Assembly: GCA_018613035.1 (NCBI GenBank)
Contig: JAGGRA010000048.1
Coordinates: 43,576 to 107,575, forward strand
Origin: Pseudomonas sp. ISL-84
GTDB taxonomy: Bacteria > Bacillota > Bacilli > Bacillales > Cytobacillaceae
Direction: 5' to 3'
DNA length: 64,000 bases
Each line of letters starts with the position of its first letter. Within the stretch, counting starts at the first letter, position 1. Positions 34,190 to 43,362 of the stretch are shown here, piece after piece. Under the pieces are notes generated by a model. The model saw only the letters and a list, made by a program, of their open reading frames with translations, did not search any database and was not told the origin of the DNA. The translations under genes and the position numbers were made by a program.

Positions 34190-34903
34190 ATGGTGTGGAA
34201 AATGAAAATTCTTGTTGTGGAAGATAACCAAAGTGTCTGTTCAATGCTTGAGATGTTTTTTATGAAGGAAGGATATCAGGGAGTTTTTGTCCATGATGGC
34301 CAAGAAGGCTTTGTGCGGTTTAATAAAGAGAAATGGGATCTCATAATTGTGGACTGGATGCTTCCCATTATGGATGGTGTGACTCTATGCCGAAAAATTA
34401 GGGAGCTGAGCAAGGTGCCAATTATTATGCTCACGGCCAAGGATAGTGAATCTGATCAGGTTTTAGGGCTTGAAATGGGAGCTGATGATTATGTAACAAA
34501 GCCATTTAGCCCCCTAACGCTAATGGCAAGAGTTAAAGCTGTCACAAGACGGTTTCAGGCCGAAACGGCTTCAGGAGAGGACAGCCAATCTATTTCCAGT
34601 GAATTTTTCAAAATCAGCAAAGAATCAAGAGAGGCGTATTATAATGGCCAGCTTCTCAGTAATCTGACTCCTAAAGAGTTTGATTTGTTATATTATATGG
34701 TTAAACACCCGAAGCAGGTTTTTACAAGGGAACAGCTGCTTGACAGCGTCTGGGGATATCAGTTTTACGGAGATGAGCGGACAGTTGATGTACATATAAA
34801 ACGTCTCAGGAAAAAGATAGGAACGGCAGAGCAGCCATATATCCATACAGTTTGGGGAGTTGGCTATAAATTTGATGAAACGGCAGCGGATAATGAAAAT
34901 TAA
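34190..34903 (+). CDS. OmpR-type response regulator
   Basis: A 237-aa regulator: receiver domain with EDN acidic pocket, phosphoacceptor Asp in IIVDWMLPIMDG and the KPF lysine, then a winged-helix DNA-binding domain (LTPKEFDLLYYMVKHPKQVF, RTVDVHIKRLRKKI, VWGVGYKF). The start could be ATG 34190 or ATG 34202 (MKILVVE), the latter typical of the family. Neither has a strong ribosome site. It overlaps the kinase gene by 11 nt. Confidence 0.9.
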   Translation: MVWKMKILVVEDNQSVCSMLEMFFMKEGYQGVFVHDGQEGFVRFNKEKWDLIIVDWMLPIMDGVTLCRKIRELSKVPIIMLTAKDSESDQVLGLEMGADDYVTKPFSPLTLMARVKAVTRRFQAETASGEDSQSISSEFFKISKESREAYYNGQLLSNLTPKEFDLLYYMVKHPKQVFTREQLLDSVWGYQFYGDERTVDVHIKRLRKKIGTAEQPYIHTVWGVGYKFDETAADNEN

Positions 34904-36305
34904 ATATTTTTATCAGCTGCTGATCAGCCACGTCAGTATTTTAATTTTGGCGTTCCTGTTATTAAGCCTGCTTTTCTCCCAGTTTGTTGAGAATTATATT
35001 TTCGAAAATAAAGTGGATGAATTAAATTCCTATGGAGAACGGATTTTAACAGATTTAACTGTCAGGATTGAAGGAAACGAGCAATTTTTAACCGAATACA
35101 GCCAGCTGCTGGACGCAAGAAATATTAAATATATTCTTTTTGACAATAAAGGCAGAGTCTTGTATCCCGAGTTAAAATCAGATCCGATGATTCAGCTGAC
35201 AAATGCTGAATGGGAGGAAATCTCAAAAGGGAAAAGAGTATCTGTTAAGCATGATATTAAGCGTTTTGATCAGGAAGTAACTTTGGTTGCCCTTCCTTAT
35301 ATGCAAAGAGGCAGGCTCATTGGCGGGGTGCTGCTTTTATCGCCCATCACCGGCGCTATGGAAGTGGTAAGTCAGCTAAACAGATTTTTATTATATACCA
35401 TCATTATTTCATTAACAGCTACTATATTATTAAGTCTTGTCCTTTCCAAAAACCTGATTAAAAGGATTACTCATCTTCGAAGTGCTGCCTCCATGATTTC
35501 TTCCGGGAATTATGATGTGAATGTCCCATATACATATAAGGATGAAATCGGTGATCTGGCCAAGGATTTTAATGAAATGGCAGCTAAACTAAAGAAATCA
35601 AACGAAGAAATCAAGCGGCTGGAAAATAGAAGAAGAAAATTTATTGCCGACGTGTCGCATGAGTTACGCACACCCCTAACTACAATAAGCGGATTGGCTG
35701 AAGGGATCAAGGATGGATTGATCCCGGAGGAGGAAAAAGCTAAAGGGATGGTACTGATTGACCGGGAGGCAAAAAGGCTCATTCGGCTTGTAAATGAAAA
35801 TCTTGATTATGAGAAAATCAGATCGAATCAGCTGCAGTTAAATAAAATGGATATTAATCTGATGGAAGCCTTTGAAATTGTAAAGGAACAACTTGAAATT
35901 CAGGCAGAGGAAAAAGGAAATAGGATTTATATAGAGGCTGATGAAGAAATTTATGTTTATGCAGATTATGACCGTCTCATCCAAATACTTGTCAATATTG
36001 TCAAGAACAGTATCCAATTTACGGAAAATGGCAGCGTGTTTTTAAGAGGGAATAAGAGACCTGATGAAACCATCATTGAAATTGAAGATACGGGCATTGG
36101 TATTGATCCGAAGGAAATTGAATCCATCTGGCTGCGATTTTACAAGGCTGATTTATCCAGAACCAATCATTCTTTCGGTGAATTCGGCATTGGGCTTTCA
36201 ATTGTTAAACAGCTTGTCCAGCTGCATGATGGAAAAATAATGGTGAGCAGCGAGAGAGAAAAGGGAACAAAATTTACGATTAGGATTCCGAGAGCGCAGG
36301 GCTAA
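34893..36305 (+). CDS. Membrane sensor histidine kinase
   Basis: A 470-aa kinase: two membrane helices (about 8-30 and 165-190) enclosing an extracytoplasmic sensor of about 130 aa, a HAMP linker, the H-box DVSHELRTPLTTISGL, and an HATPase domain with N-, G1- (EDTGIGI) and G2- (GEFGIGLSIV) boxes. ATG 34893 is in the overlap with the regulator's end; ATG 34875 is possible. It is partner of the regulator at 34190. The signal is unknown; the neighbouring secreted protein suggests an envelope cue. Confidence 0.9.
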   Translation: MKIKYFYQLLISHVSILILAFLLLSLLFSQFVENYIFENKVDELNSYGERILTDLTVRIEGNEQFLTEYSQLLDARNIKYILFDNKGRVLYPELKSDPMIQLTNAEWEEISKGKRVSVKHDIKRFDQEVTLVALPYMQRGRLIGGVLLLSPITGAMEVVSQLNRFLLYTIIISLTATILLSLVLSKNLIKRITHLRSAASMISSGNYDVNVPYTYKDEIGDLAKDFNEMAAKLKKSNEEIKRLENRRRKFIADVSHELRTPLTTISGLAEGIKDGLIPEEEKAKGMVLIDREAKRLIRLVNENLDYEKIRSNQLQLNKMDINLMEAFEIVKEQLEIQAEEKGNRIYIEADEEIYVYADYDRLIQILVNIVKNSIQFTENGSVFLRGNKRPDETIIEIEDTGIGIDPKEIESIWLRFYKADLSRTNHSFGEFGIGLSIVKQLVQLHDGKIMVSSEREKGTKFTIRIPRAQG

Positions 36306-36495
36306 TTGGTACAGCCGGCCTTTTTTGAAGACAAGCATCTTTGTGAAGCCGAATTCCTTTGTGCCCATGGATGAAGAAAAGAGGAGAGAACGGGAACGTG
36401 GGCATCGGATTCGTACCAAAGCACACCAGGAAACGTTAAGAGAATAGGAACGGAAATCCATATTAGTATCAGATACATATGAAGGGTGGATATTG

Positions 36496-37092
36496 ATGCC
36501 ACAAAAAAGGATAGGCAGGATTTTCTTTATTATCATCATTGGTTTTCTTTTTTTCATAGCCTATTCAGCGTACAGCATTTGGTCTTTCAGTTCGAAAAAT
36601 GAATTGGTTATGGCTGATGCTGCGATTGTCCTTGGGGCTGCAGCTTGGGATGATGAGCCCTCTCCTGTTTTGCGCGAGCGAATAAACCACGCGATTTGGC
36701 TCTATGACAATGGTTATGCTGAGAAGCTAATTTTTACAGGCGGCAAGAACGGTGAGGACAGGTTTGCTGAATCGGAGGTAGCGAGGGAATATGCTATTAA
36801 TAATAATGTTAAGGCAGAAGACATTCTAATTGAAACGAAATCTGCCATAACAGAAGAGAATCTTAAGTACGCCATTAAGGTTGCTTTTGATCATCACTTA
36901 GAGACATTTCTTATTGTGAGCGATCCTTTGCACATGAAAAGGGCTATGCTTATGACAAAGAATGATGGGGTAGAGGCTTATCCTTCTCCGACACAGAGTT
37001 CGGTTTATACATCATTAGAAACGAAAATTCCTTTTTTCTTTAGAGAGCTTTTTTTCTATATAGGATATATTATTAGCTTGCCTTTTCGTTAA
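36496..37092 (+). CDS. YdcF/SanA-like DUF218 membrane protein
   Basis: A 198-aa protein with one N-terminal membrane helix (about 8-28) and an extracytoplasmic DUF218 domain: DAAIVLGAAAWDDEPSPVLRERI, IFTGGKNGEDRFAESEVA and VSDPLHMKRAM are the family blocks. Suggested roles are in envelope polysaccharide or cofactor chemistry, none proven. GGGTGG lies 6 nt before ATG 36496. The 190-nt spacer before it holds no convincing gene. Confidence 0.82.
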   Translation: MPQKRIGRIFFIIIIGFLFFIAYSAYSIWSFSSKNELVMADAAIVLGAAAWDDEPSPVLRERINHAIWLYDNGYAEKLIFTGGKNGEDRFAESEVAREYAINNNVKAEDILIETKSAITEENLKYAIKVAFDHHLETFLIVSDPLHMKRAMLMTKNDGVEAYPSPTQSSVYTSLETKIPFFFRELFFYIGYIISLPFR

Positions 37093-37113
37093 TAGGTAAG
37101 TGGACCATTAAAA

Positions 37114-37147
37114 AAAGGAACAGCTCCCAGAGGGCTGTTCCTTTATT
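37114..37147. terminator. Bidirectional terminator
   Basis: AAAGGAACAGC (37114-37124) pairs with GCTGTTCCTTT (37134-37144) between convergent genes. Confidence 0.85.
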
Positions 37148-37153
37148 TACATT

Positions 37154-38506
37154 CTATGACATGACCTGGGTCTCCGTTAAGGGCAATTTTTGCGCCGGAG
37201 CAGTTTCTGTTTCGGGAACGGCTGTTACCTCAATGTACTTAATATGGTGTTCCTCCATATCAAGGATTTTAAAGAGGTACTTTTCATGCTGGATTGTATC
37301 GCCCTGTTTAGCTTCATAATTTTCAGTCAGGATCCATCCGCCGATTGTGTCGACATCTTCATCATTGATATCAGTTCCAAGAAGGTCATTGACCTCGCTG
37401 ACAAGAACTTTTGAATCAATAATATAGTGGCCCTCTTTTGTATTTCGGACCATAGGAACTTCATCCATATCAAATTCATCACGGATTTCCCCGACAATTT
37501 CTTCAATAATATCTTCTACAGTTACGAGACCTGAAGTTCCGCCATATTCATCCATCAAAATAGCCATGTGGATTCGTTCCTTCTGCATTTTTAGAAGCAG
37601 TTCATGGATCGGAATGCTGTCAATGACTCTGATAATCGGACGTATATATGATTCAAGTGTGCTTGAAGATAACTCTCGGTTCATGATCAGGTCTGTCATG
37701 ACTTCTTTAATATTGACCATGCCGATAATATGGTCCTTATCTCCGTCTATAATTGGATAACGTGTGAATTTTTCTTCCTGAACGATTTGAAGAAAGTTTT
37801 CCAGTGTATCATCTTTAGAGAGTGAGACAATTTCTGTGCGCGGAACCATAATTTCTTTCGCAATACGATTGTCAAACTCGAAAATTTTATTTACATACTT
37901 AAACTCAGATTGGTTAATTTCGCCGCTTTCATAGCTCTCAGATAAAATAATGCGAAGTTCTTCTTCCGAATGGGCCAATTCGTGTTCAGAAGCGGGCTTT
38001 AGTCCAAACATACTGGTTAAAAGACGGGCAGAGCCATTCAACGCCCAAATAATCGGATACATGATCCGGTAAAACCAAATTAAAGGACGCGATGTTAAAA
38101 GGGTAACGGCTTCAGCTTTTTGAATAGCCAGCGTCTTAGGAGCCAATTCGCCAACAACCACGTGAAGGAAGGTAATAAAAGCAAACGCGATGCTGAATGA
38201 AACGACTTGAGCAATCGAACCTGGTAAGTCGAACTGGTTAATCACAGGCCGAAGCAGATGTTCAATCGTTGGTTCACCAAGCCAGCCAAGGCCAAGGGCG
38301 GTTATCGTGATTCCAAGCTGGCAGGCTGAAAGGTATTCATCCAGGTTTGAAACAACTTTCTTGGCAGCAATTGCATTTTTATTGCCTTCTTCTATTAATT
38401 GATCAATTCTTGAACTTCGTATCTTTACGATGGCAAATTCCGAAGTTACGAAAAAAGCCGTTAAAGCAATTAAAATGGCTATAAAAACCAAGTTTAATAT
38501 GTCCAA
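37154..38506 (-). CDS. CNNM/CorC-family membrane protein (hemolysin-like, Mg2+ efflux type)
   Basis: A 450-aa protein: DUF21 (CNNM) membrane domain (about 1-190; [21 protein letters not shown]), a CBS pair (about 200-330; [26 protein letters not shown]) and a C-terminal CorC_HlyC domain (TIGGWIL). B. subtilis MpfA (YhdP) and YhdT, of the same block, are relatives; MpfA exports Mg2+. It starts at TTG 38506. The strong GGAGGTG lies 42 nt upstream, separated by a hairpin. A paralogue is at 39242, with a MerR gene between them. Confidence 0.88.
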   Translation of the reverse strand: MDILNLVFIAILIALTAFFVTSEFAIVKIRSSRIDQLIEEGNKNAIAAKKVVSNLDEYLSACQLGITITALGLGWLGEPTIEHLLRPVINQFDLPGSIAQVVSFSIAFAFITFLHVVVGELAPKTLAIQKAEAVTLLTSRPLIWFYRIMYPIIWALNGSARLLTSMFGLKPASEHELAHSEEELRIILSESYESGEINQSEFKYVNKIFEFDNRIAKEIMVPRTEIVSLSKDDTLENFLQIVQEEKFTRYPIIDGDKDHIIGMVNIKEVMTDLIMNRELSSSTLESYIRPIIRVIDSIPIHELLLKMQKERIHMAILMDEYGGTSGLVTVEDIIEEIVGEIRDEFDMDEVPMVRNTKEGHYIIDSKVLVSEVNDLLGTDINDEDVDTIGGWILTENYEAKQGDTIQHEKYLFKILDMEEHHIKYIEVTAVPETETAPAQKLPLTETQVMS

Positions 38507-38570
38507 ATAAGTTCCCCATATCCCGCTAGAAACGGGCAGGGTGTCACCTCCTGATAATGTGAAAATGGGA

Positions 38571-38992
38571 TTAGCTTGTTAGGCTGGAAAGGGAACGGAG
38601 CAGTGCATTGCTTTCAACAGTCAGCTTCTTGGAAAGGCCATCCTTCTGTTCTTCATCCAGTGTATTAATTAGCGGCATGAGAACGGATATTTCCTGGTGA
38701 AGCTGCTTCATTTGCAGTGTGACTGCGTCGATGTGCTTTTCAACATCCCCTGTACGTATCTCCCTTTTCGTCTTCATTTCTAGTTTTCTTTTAATCTCTT
38801 CAAGCGGAAGATGCAGTTTTTTGCATTCTTCAATAAATCTTAAATCGGACAGTACGTCTTCAGAATATATTCGGTAGTTTGATTTTGAGCGTTTCGCTTT
38901 TATAAGGCCAATGCTAGTATAATAGTCAATTGTTCTTTTAGATACATTAGCAATACTTGCTAATTCGCCGATACGATAGTAAGCCCCATCAT
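38571..38992 (-). pseudogene. MerR-family regulator, out of frame by one base
   Basis: After AGAGGTGAT the ATGATGGGG start reads into the wrong frame; adding one G to the GGGG run (38984-38987) gives an intact 140-aa MerR protein: YYRIGELASIANVSKRTIDY, YRIYSEDVLSDLRFI, then a coiled-coil effector helix. No Cys pair is in the C-terminal part, so it is not a CueR-like metal sensor. It sits between two CNNM genes, as yhdQ does between yhdP and yhdT. Likely a sequencing undercall, not a real lesion. Confidence 0.75.
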
Positions 38993-39014
38993 ATCACCTC
39001 TGCTTTTGGTTACT

Positions 39015-39051
39015 TATATCTCACCCGAGTACCGCTCCGTAAAGAGATATA
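39015..39051. promoter_or_regulatory. Inverted repeat in the MerR-gene leader
   Basis: TATATCTC (39015-39022) and GAGATATA (39044-39051), a perfect 8-bp dyad with 21 nt between, just upstream of the MerR gene. It is a candidate autoregulatory operator. Confidence 0.5.
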
Positions 39052-39241
39052 GTTAGAATTAATTATACTTTAGCCCAAACCATACAGTCAAACGTAGCAG
39101 TTTGGAAAAAAGGGTTACTTTTATTTTATGAAAAAATGAATAAAATATGAAATAAAAACATTCGGAAAAATTAAAAAAATGCTTTTACTCTAAGTTCCAG
39201 GAGAAAAATATCAGACCCTGGAACCTATGCAAAAGCAGCTG

Positions 39242-40534
39242 TTAAGTTTTTATGACTTCAATATACGATATGTGGTGGCCATCTATTTCTTGAATAATGA
39301 ATTTGTAGCCCTCTTCTTCCACAAAGTCACCCTGAACAAGATCATACTTTTGAGTCAGGATCCAGCCTCCAATTGTATCTACATCCTCTTCGCTAAGATT
39401 AGTGCCAAGAAGGTCATTTGCCTCCGAAATCAACAGCTTTGCATCCAGGATAAAATGGCCTTCATCCATTTTCTGTACAAGCGGGAGTTCGTCTGTGTCA
39501 AATTCGTCACGGATTTCACCAACTATCTCTTCAAGGATGTCCTCAACTGTGACTAATCCTGCTGTTCCGCCATATTCATCCAGGAGAATAGCCATATGTG
39601 ATCGGTCTTTTTGCATTTTTAAAAGTAAATCATGAATAGGAATGGTTTCAATAACCCTTATAACAGGCTTAATATACTGCAACAATGGTTTTTCGCCTTC
39701 ACATTGTTTTCTTACACAATCTGTTAATATTTCTTTGACATTAATAATGCCCAGAATATTATCCTTATCACCCGAAGTGACGGGATATCTGGTATATCGC
39801 TCATCCAGTATGACGTCCAGTATTTCTGATAAAGTGGATTCCTCGGGGAGACTGACAATCTCGGTTCTTGGAACCATGATTTCTTTTGCTACCCGGTTAT
39901 CAAACTCAAAAATCCGGTCGACATATTGAAACTCTGAAGGGTTGATTTCACCGCTCTTTAAGCTTTCGGATAAAATGATGCGAAGTTCCTCTTCCGAATG
40001 GGCCATCTCGTGTTCCGACACAGGTTTAAGTCCAAAAAGCCCAGTGACAATCCTTGCTGAACCATTTAGAATCCAAATAAATGGATACATAATTCGGTAA
40101 AACCATATTAATGGCTTTGAGAAAGTTAGCGTTATAGCCTCTGCTTTTTGAATGGCAAATGTTTTAGGCGCAAGCTCTCCAATTACCACATGCAGAAAAG
40201 TCACAACAGCAAATGCAATAACAAAAGAAAGAATATGGGTAATAGATGCCTGCAGGTTCAAGCTTTCAAAAACAGGCCGCAGCAGCCTTTCAATGGTAGG
40301 TTCTCCCAGCCAGCCAAGGCCCAGTGCTGTAATCGTTATTCCAAGCTGGCAGGCAGATAAATATTCATCCAGATTGCTGATGACCCGTTTCGCTGAATGA
40401 GCTTTGGCGTTTCCTTCAGCAATCAGCTGATCAATCCGTGAAGTACGAACCTTTACAATGGCAAATTCAGAAGCAACAAAAAAGGCAGTTAAAGCGATTA
40501 AGAAGAATAATAACAATAAGTTAAGGATAGTCAT
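39242..40534 (-). CDS. Second CNNM/CorC-family membrane protein
   Basis: A 430-aa paralogue of the 37154 protein with the same order: DUF21 membrane domain ([21 protein letters not shown] identical), CBS pair ([26 protein letters not shown]) and CorC_HlyC tail. Differences cluster at the C-terminus, which is shorter here. ATG 40534 has only AAGGAT nearby; a stronger GGAGGTG is farther upstream, with the palindrome CCTTACAT...ATGTAAGG in between. Probable Mg2+ or divalent-cation homeostasis. Confidence 0.88.
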   Translation of the reverse strand: MTILNLLLLFFLIALTAFFVASEFAIVKVRTSRIDQLIAEGNAKAHSAKRVISNLDEYLSACQLGITITALGLGWLGEPTIERLLRPVFESLNLQASITHILSFVIAFAVVTFLHVVIGELAPKTFAIQKAEAITLTFSKPLIWFYRIMYPFIWILNGSARIVTGLFGLKPVSEHEMAHSEEELRIILSESLKSGEINPSEFQYVDRIFEFDNRVAKEIMVPRTEIVSLPEESTLSEILDVILDERYTRYPVTSGDKDNILGIINVKEILTDCVRKQCEGEKPLLQYIKPVIRVIETIPIHDLLLKMQKDRSHMAILLDEYGGTAGLVTVEDILEEIVGEIRDEFDTDELPLVQKMDEGHFILDAKLLISEANDLLGTNLSEEDVDTIGGWILTQKYDLVQGDFVEEEGYKFIIQEIDGHHISYIEVIKT

Positions 40535-40699
40535 ATTAAATCCTTACATGATATGTAAGGGACAGCACCTCCTTTATAATGTACTTTTCCCTTTCTTCAT
40601 GGATTTTACAAATAGATACGCTTAAAAAGCTTTGTTTACCATGAAACTACCCTTATATAGGAGAAAGATAACAATAAAAGGGGCAATAAGCTGAAAGAT

Positions 40700-41005
40700 G
40701 TCACAAGAATTTCTTTGACAAACTGAATTTGAGTAAGAACACTTTGATGCTGTTAATGCCAGCCTTACGATAATAGTGGTTCCTGAGCTGGAAAGGCTTC
40801 TGCAGAGCTTTTGAGAGTCACAAAAAGGCGATTTCTATTATTTATTGATAAGTTTGCACCTGAGAAGGGGAAACTGCTGCTAATAAAAATGCTTATTCAT
40901 TTTTGGGTACAGATATGGGGCTGAAATTCGAAAAGGTGACAAAACCAAGTGAGGCGTGTTTAGGCATTGCGTGGGATGAACCTGTCATGTTCAATGGTAT
41001 ATAAA
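40700..41005 (+). other. Gene-poor spacer with possible gene relics
   Basis: The 40535-41052 spacer has no intact gene. Two short frames look protein-like: TIIVVPELERLLQSF (about 40768-40815) and, near 40876-41003, a frame containing FLGTDMGLKFEKVTKPSEA. They could be remains of one degraded gene. Family not recognised; coincidence is possible. Confidence 0.25.
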
Positions 41006-41052
41006 AATCAAGAGTTATCATGAAAAAGAAGCCTGCAAAGAGGCTTCCTTAA

Positions 41053-41595
41053 TTAAAAATTCCATTCTCTTGCAAGCATTCCGTACACGGCAAGGTCATG
41101 ATATCGATTATAAAGAAGCTCCCCGTCACGGATAATTCCTTCTTGTTTAAAGCCGAGCCTTTCAGGAATCGCCCTGCTTTTCAAATTTTTAACTCCACAG
41201 CGAATTTCGACTCTGTTTAACTTCAAATCAATAAAAGCGTGATTAACCATGGCCTGGACACTGCGCGTCATAATTCCCTTGCCCTCAAAGCCTTTAGCCA
41301 GGTAATACCCGATGCTAGTCTGCCCATTGTGCCAGTCAATCTGATGAAAGCCGATTGAGCCTGCAAGCCGGCCCCGATATCGGATGCCAGCATTAAAGCC
41401 ATTATTATCAGCAAATTGTTTCAGCCACATTGGAATAATGGAATGATACTGGACAGGCGATGCCATGTTATCAACCCAGGGCAGCCACTCCCTTAAATGC
41501 TTGCGGTTGCTATCGACTAGATTGAAAAGATCTTCGGAGTGGTGCAGCTGAAACAATTGCAATTCAATATTCTTATCTACTTTTAAGGAAAACAC
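41053..41595 (-). CDS. GNAT N-acetyltransferase, RimJ/RimL/YdaF type
   Basis: A 180-aa ribosomal-protein-serine-acetyltransferase-like GNAT. HLREWLPWVDN near the N-terminus, GSIGFHQIDWHNGQTSIGYYL, and the acetyl-CoA loop AKGFEGKGIMT are typical. GTG 41595 has AGAAGGAGAG 8 nt upstream; the longer frame to 41760 runs through an intergenic repeat and is not coding. The repeat at 41622 abuts the leader, so the native promoter may lie inside or have been replaced by it. Confidence 0.82.
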   Translation of the reverse strand: MFSLKVDKNIELQLFQLHHSEDLFNLVDSNRKHLREWLPWVDNMASPVQYHSIIPMWLKQFADNNGFNAGIRYRGRLAGSIGFHQIDWHNGQTSIGYYLAKGFEGKGIMTRSVQAMVNHAFIDLKLNRVEIRCGVKNLKSRAIPERLGFKQEGIIRDGELLYNRYHDLAVYGMLAREWNF

Positions 41596-41621
41596 AGGCA
41601 ACTCTCCTTCTTTTTTTATTT

Positions 41622-41862
41622 GGCTCTGTAAAATTTCCTGTTTGATATTGGCACCCTGTTGATTAGAAACGTAAGACCCTCGAAAATACATTCGCATTTC
41701 CTTGGTGTGGTGTTGATTCAAGGATGCAGAATCAACGCCCAGCAGGAGAATCGAGTGCAAGGGGAGACCCGGCAGTCCACAGGCGCCGTGGGGGCTCCCA
41801 GACCGCCATTGGTTCGCTTGATTGCCCTGGAGTGGAAGCCAATAAGCAAGTTTAACAGAACC
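41622..41862 (+). repeat. Long diverged copy of the palindromic repeat (241 bp)
   Basis: Left end GGCTCTGTAAAAT...GGCACCCTGTTGATTAGA; right end GGAAGCCAATAAGCAAG then TTTAACAGAACC. The middle is longer than in the 165-bp copy and partly GC-rich. It lies immediately upstream of the GNAT gene. Confidence 0.7.
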
Positions 41863-42049
41863 TTTTATTTAAATAGTTCTATAATAATAGGAAACTTTAA
41901 AATAATACATAAATTTTTGGTAAAAACAACAAAAAACTTATTCTTCCAGAGAAATGTGAGTTTCAAGAAAAAATTATCCGGGTATAATTCCTGAAAATAT
42001 TTTGTCTTAAATAATATTTTTTAAAATTATATTAACGGAGGTATAACCT

Positions 42050-43318
42050 ATGAAGCTCACAACAAAAATTATTCTGGGCTTAATTTTGGGTACCATAACA
42101 GGCTTGGTGTTAAATATGGCAGCACCTGAATTATTTAAAACAGCAGATACATGGCTATTTGGCCCTCTTGGTAAGATATTCATCAATTTAATCAGCATGC
42201 TTGTTGTACCGATTGTATTATTCTCAATCATTCTGGGTGTAGCAGGTTTGGGCGATCCGAAAAAGCTTGGCCGAATTGGTGCTAAAACAATAGCCTATTT
42301 CCTTTCCACGACAGCCATTGCCCTTATTATCGGGATTTCACTCGCTTTAGTCATTAAACCTGGTGAAATGGGGAAATTTGATACTTCCGGGGCAGAGTTC
42401 AAGTCTGAAGAAGCACCGCCTGTCAGTGAGACATTATTGAATATTATTCCAGTAAACCCTTTTGAGGCATTAACTTCTGGAAACATGCTCCAGGTTATTG
42501 CTTTTGCTATATTTGTTGGTTTTGCTCTTACTGCATTAGGCGAGAAAACAAAAGGCATCCTAAATCTGGTTGAGCAAGGAAACGAAATTATGATGTTCCT
42601 GGTTAGCATTGTGATGAAATTTGCCCCATACGGAACCTTTGGGCTGATTGCCTCTGCAATTGGCAGCCAGGGGCTGGATGCTATAAAGGCAATGGGCATT
42701 TATATGCTTGTTGTTGTGGGAGCATTATTTTTCCATGCTATTGTTACCTATGGAACAGCCGTATACTTTCTGGGAGACAGAAACCCTATTTCTTTCTTTA
42801 AAGGATTTGCTCCTGCCATGGGAGTGGGTTTTAGTACTTCAAGCAGTAATGCGACTCTTCCAATTTCGATGGAAACTGCCCAAAAAAATCTCAAAGTTCC
42901 CGAATCGGTCAGCAGCTTTGTGCAGCCTCTTGGGGCAACGATTAATATGGATGGCACTGCCATTATGCAGGGGGTTGCGACAATTTTTATTGCCCAGGTG
43001 TACAATACAGATTTAACCATTGGGCAAATGGCTGCAGTTGTCCTGACAGCTGTATTGGCAAGCATTGGTACAGCAGGCGTTCCAGGTGTAGGGTTGATCA
43101 TGCTGGCCATGGTTCTCCAATCTGTTAACCTTCCTGTGGAGGGGATTGGCTTGATTCTCGGAATTGACCGTTTGCTGGACATGATCCGTACTTCAGTCAA
43201 CATAACCGGTGACGCATCATGTGCGGTTGTAGTGGCAGAAACGGAAAGAAAGCGGACCCTCAAGCTTTCTGCCGGAAAAAAAGAAAAATCCTACAAGACA
43301 TCCATGAATGAAATATAA
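42050..43318 (+). CDS. Dicarboxylate/amino-acid:cation symporter (DAACS)
   Basis: A 422-aa membrane protein of the SDF/GltP-DctA family. The serine-rich re-entrant loop FSTSSSNATLPISMETA, the NMDGTA motif and the conserved GVPGVGLIMLAMVLQ and NITGDASCAVVVA are all present. Imports glutamate/aspartate or C4-dicarboxylates with Na+ or H+; substrate cannot be fixed from sequence. ACGGAGGTATAACCT precedes the ATG. Confidence 0.9.
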   Translation: MKLTTKIILGLILGTITGLVLNMAAPELFKTADTWLFGPLGKIFINLISMLVVPIVLFSIILGVAGLGDPKKLGRIGAKTIAYFLSTTAIALIIGISLALVIKPGEMGKFDTSGAEFKSEEAPPVSETLLNIIPVNPFEALTSGNMLQVIAFAIFVGFALTALGEKTKGILNLVEQGNEIMMFLVSIVMKFAPYGTFGLIASAIGSQGLDAIKAMGIYMLVVVGALFFHAIVTYGTAVYFLGDRNPISFFKGFAPAMGVGFSTSSSNATLPISMETAQKNLKVPESVSSFVQPLGATINMDGTAIMQGVATIFIAQVYNTDLTIGQMAAVVLTAVLASIGTAGVPGVGLIMLAMVLQSVNLPVEGIGLILGIDRLLDMIRTSVNITGDASCAVVVAETERKRTLKLSAGKKEKSYKTSMNEI

Positions 43319-43324
43319 AATAAA

Positions 43325-43360
43325 GGCTGACTCCTAATTTTAGGGAGTCAGCCCTTTTTT
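43325..43360 (+). terminator. Terminator after the symporter gene
   Basis: GGCTGACTCC (43325-43334) pairs with GGAGTCAGCC (43344-43353), then CTTTTTTATTT. Confidence 0.88.
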
Positions 43361-43362
43361 AT

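Noticed and set aside
36367..36447. A 26-codon frame before the DUF218 gene
   Set aside because: No ribosome site, extreme Arg/Glu bias and no terminator or promoter; more likely chance.
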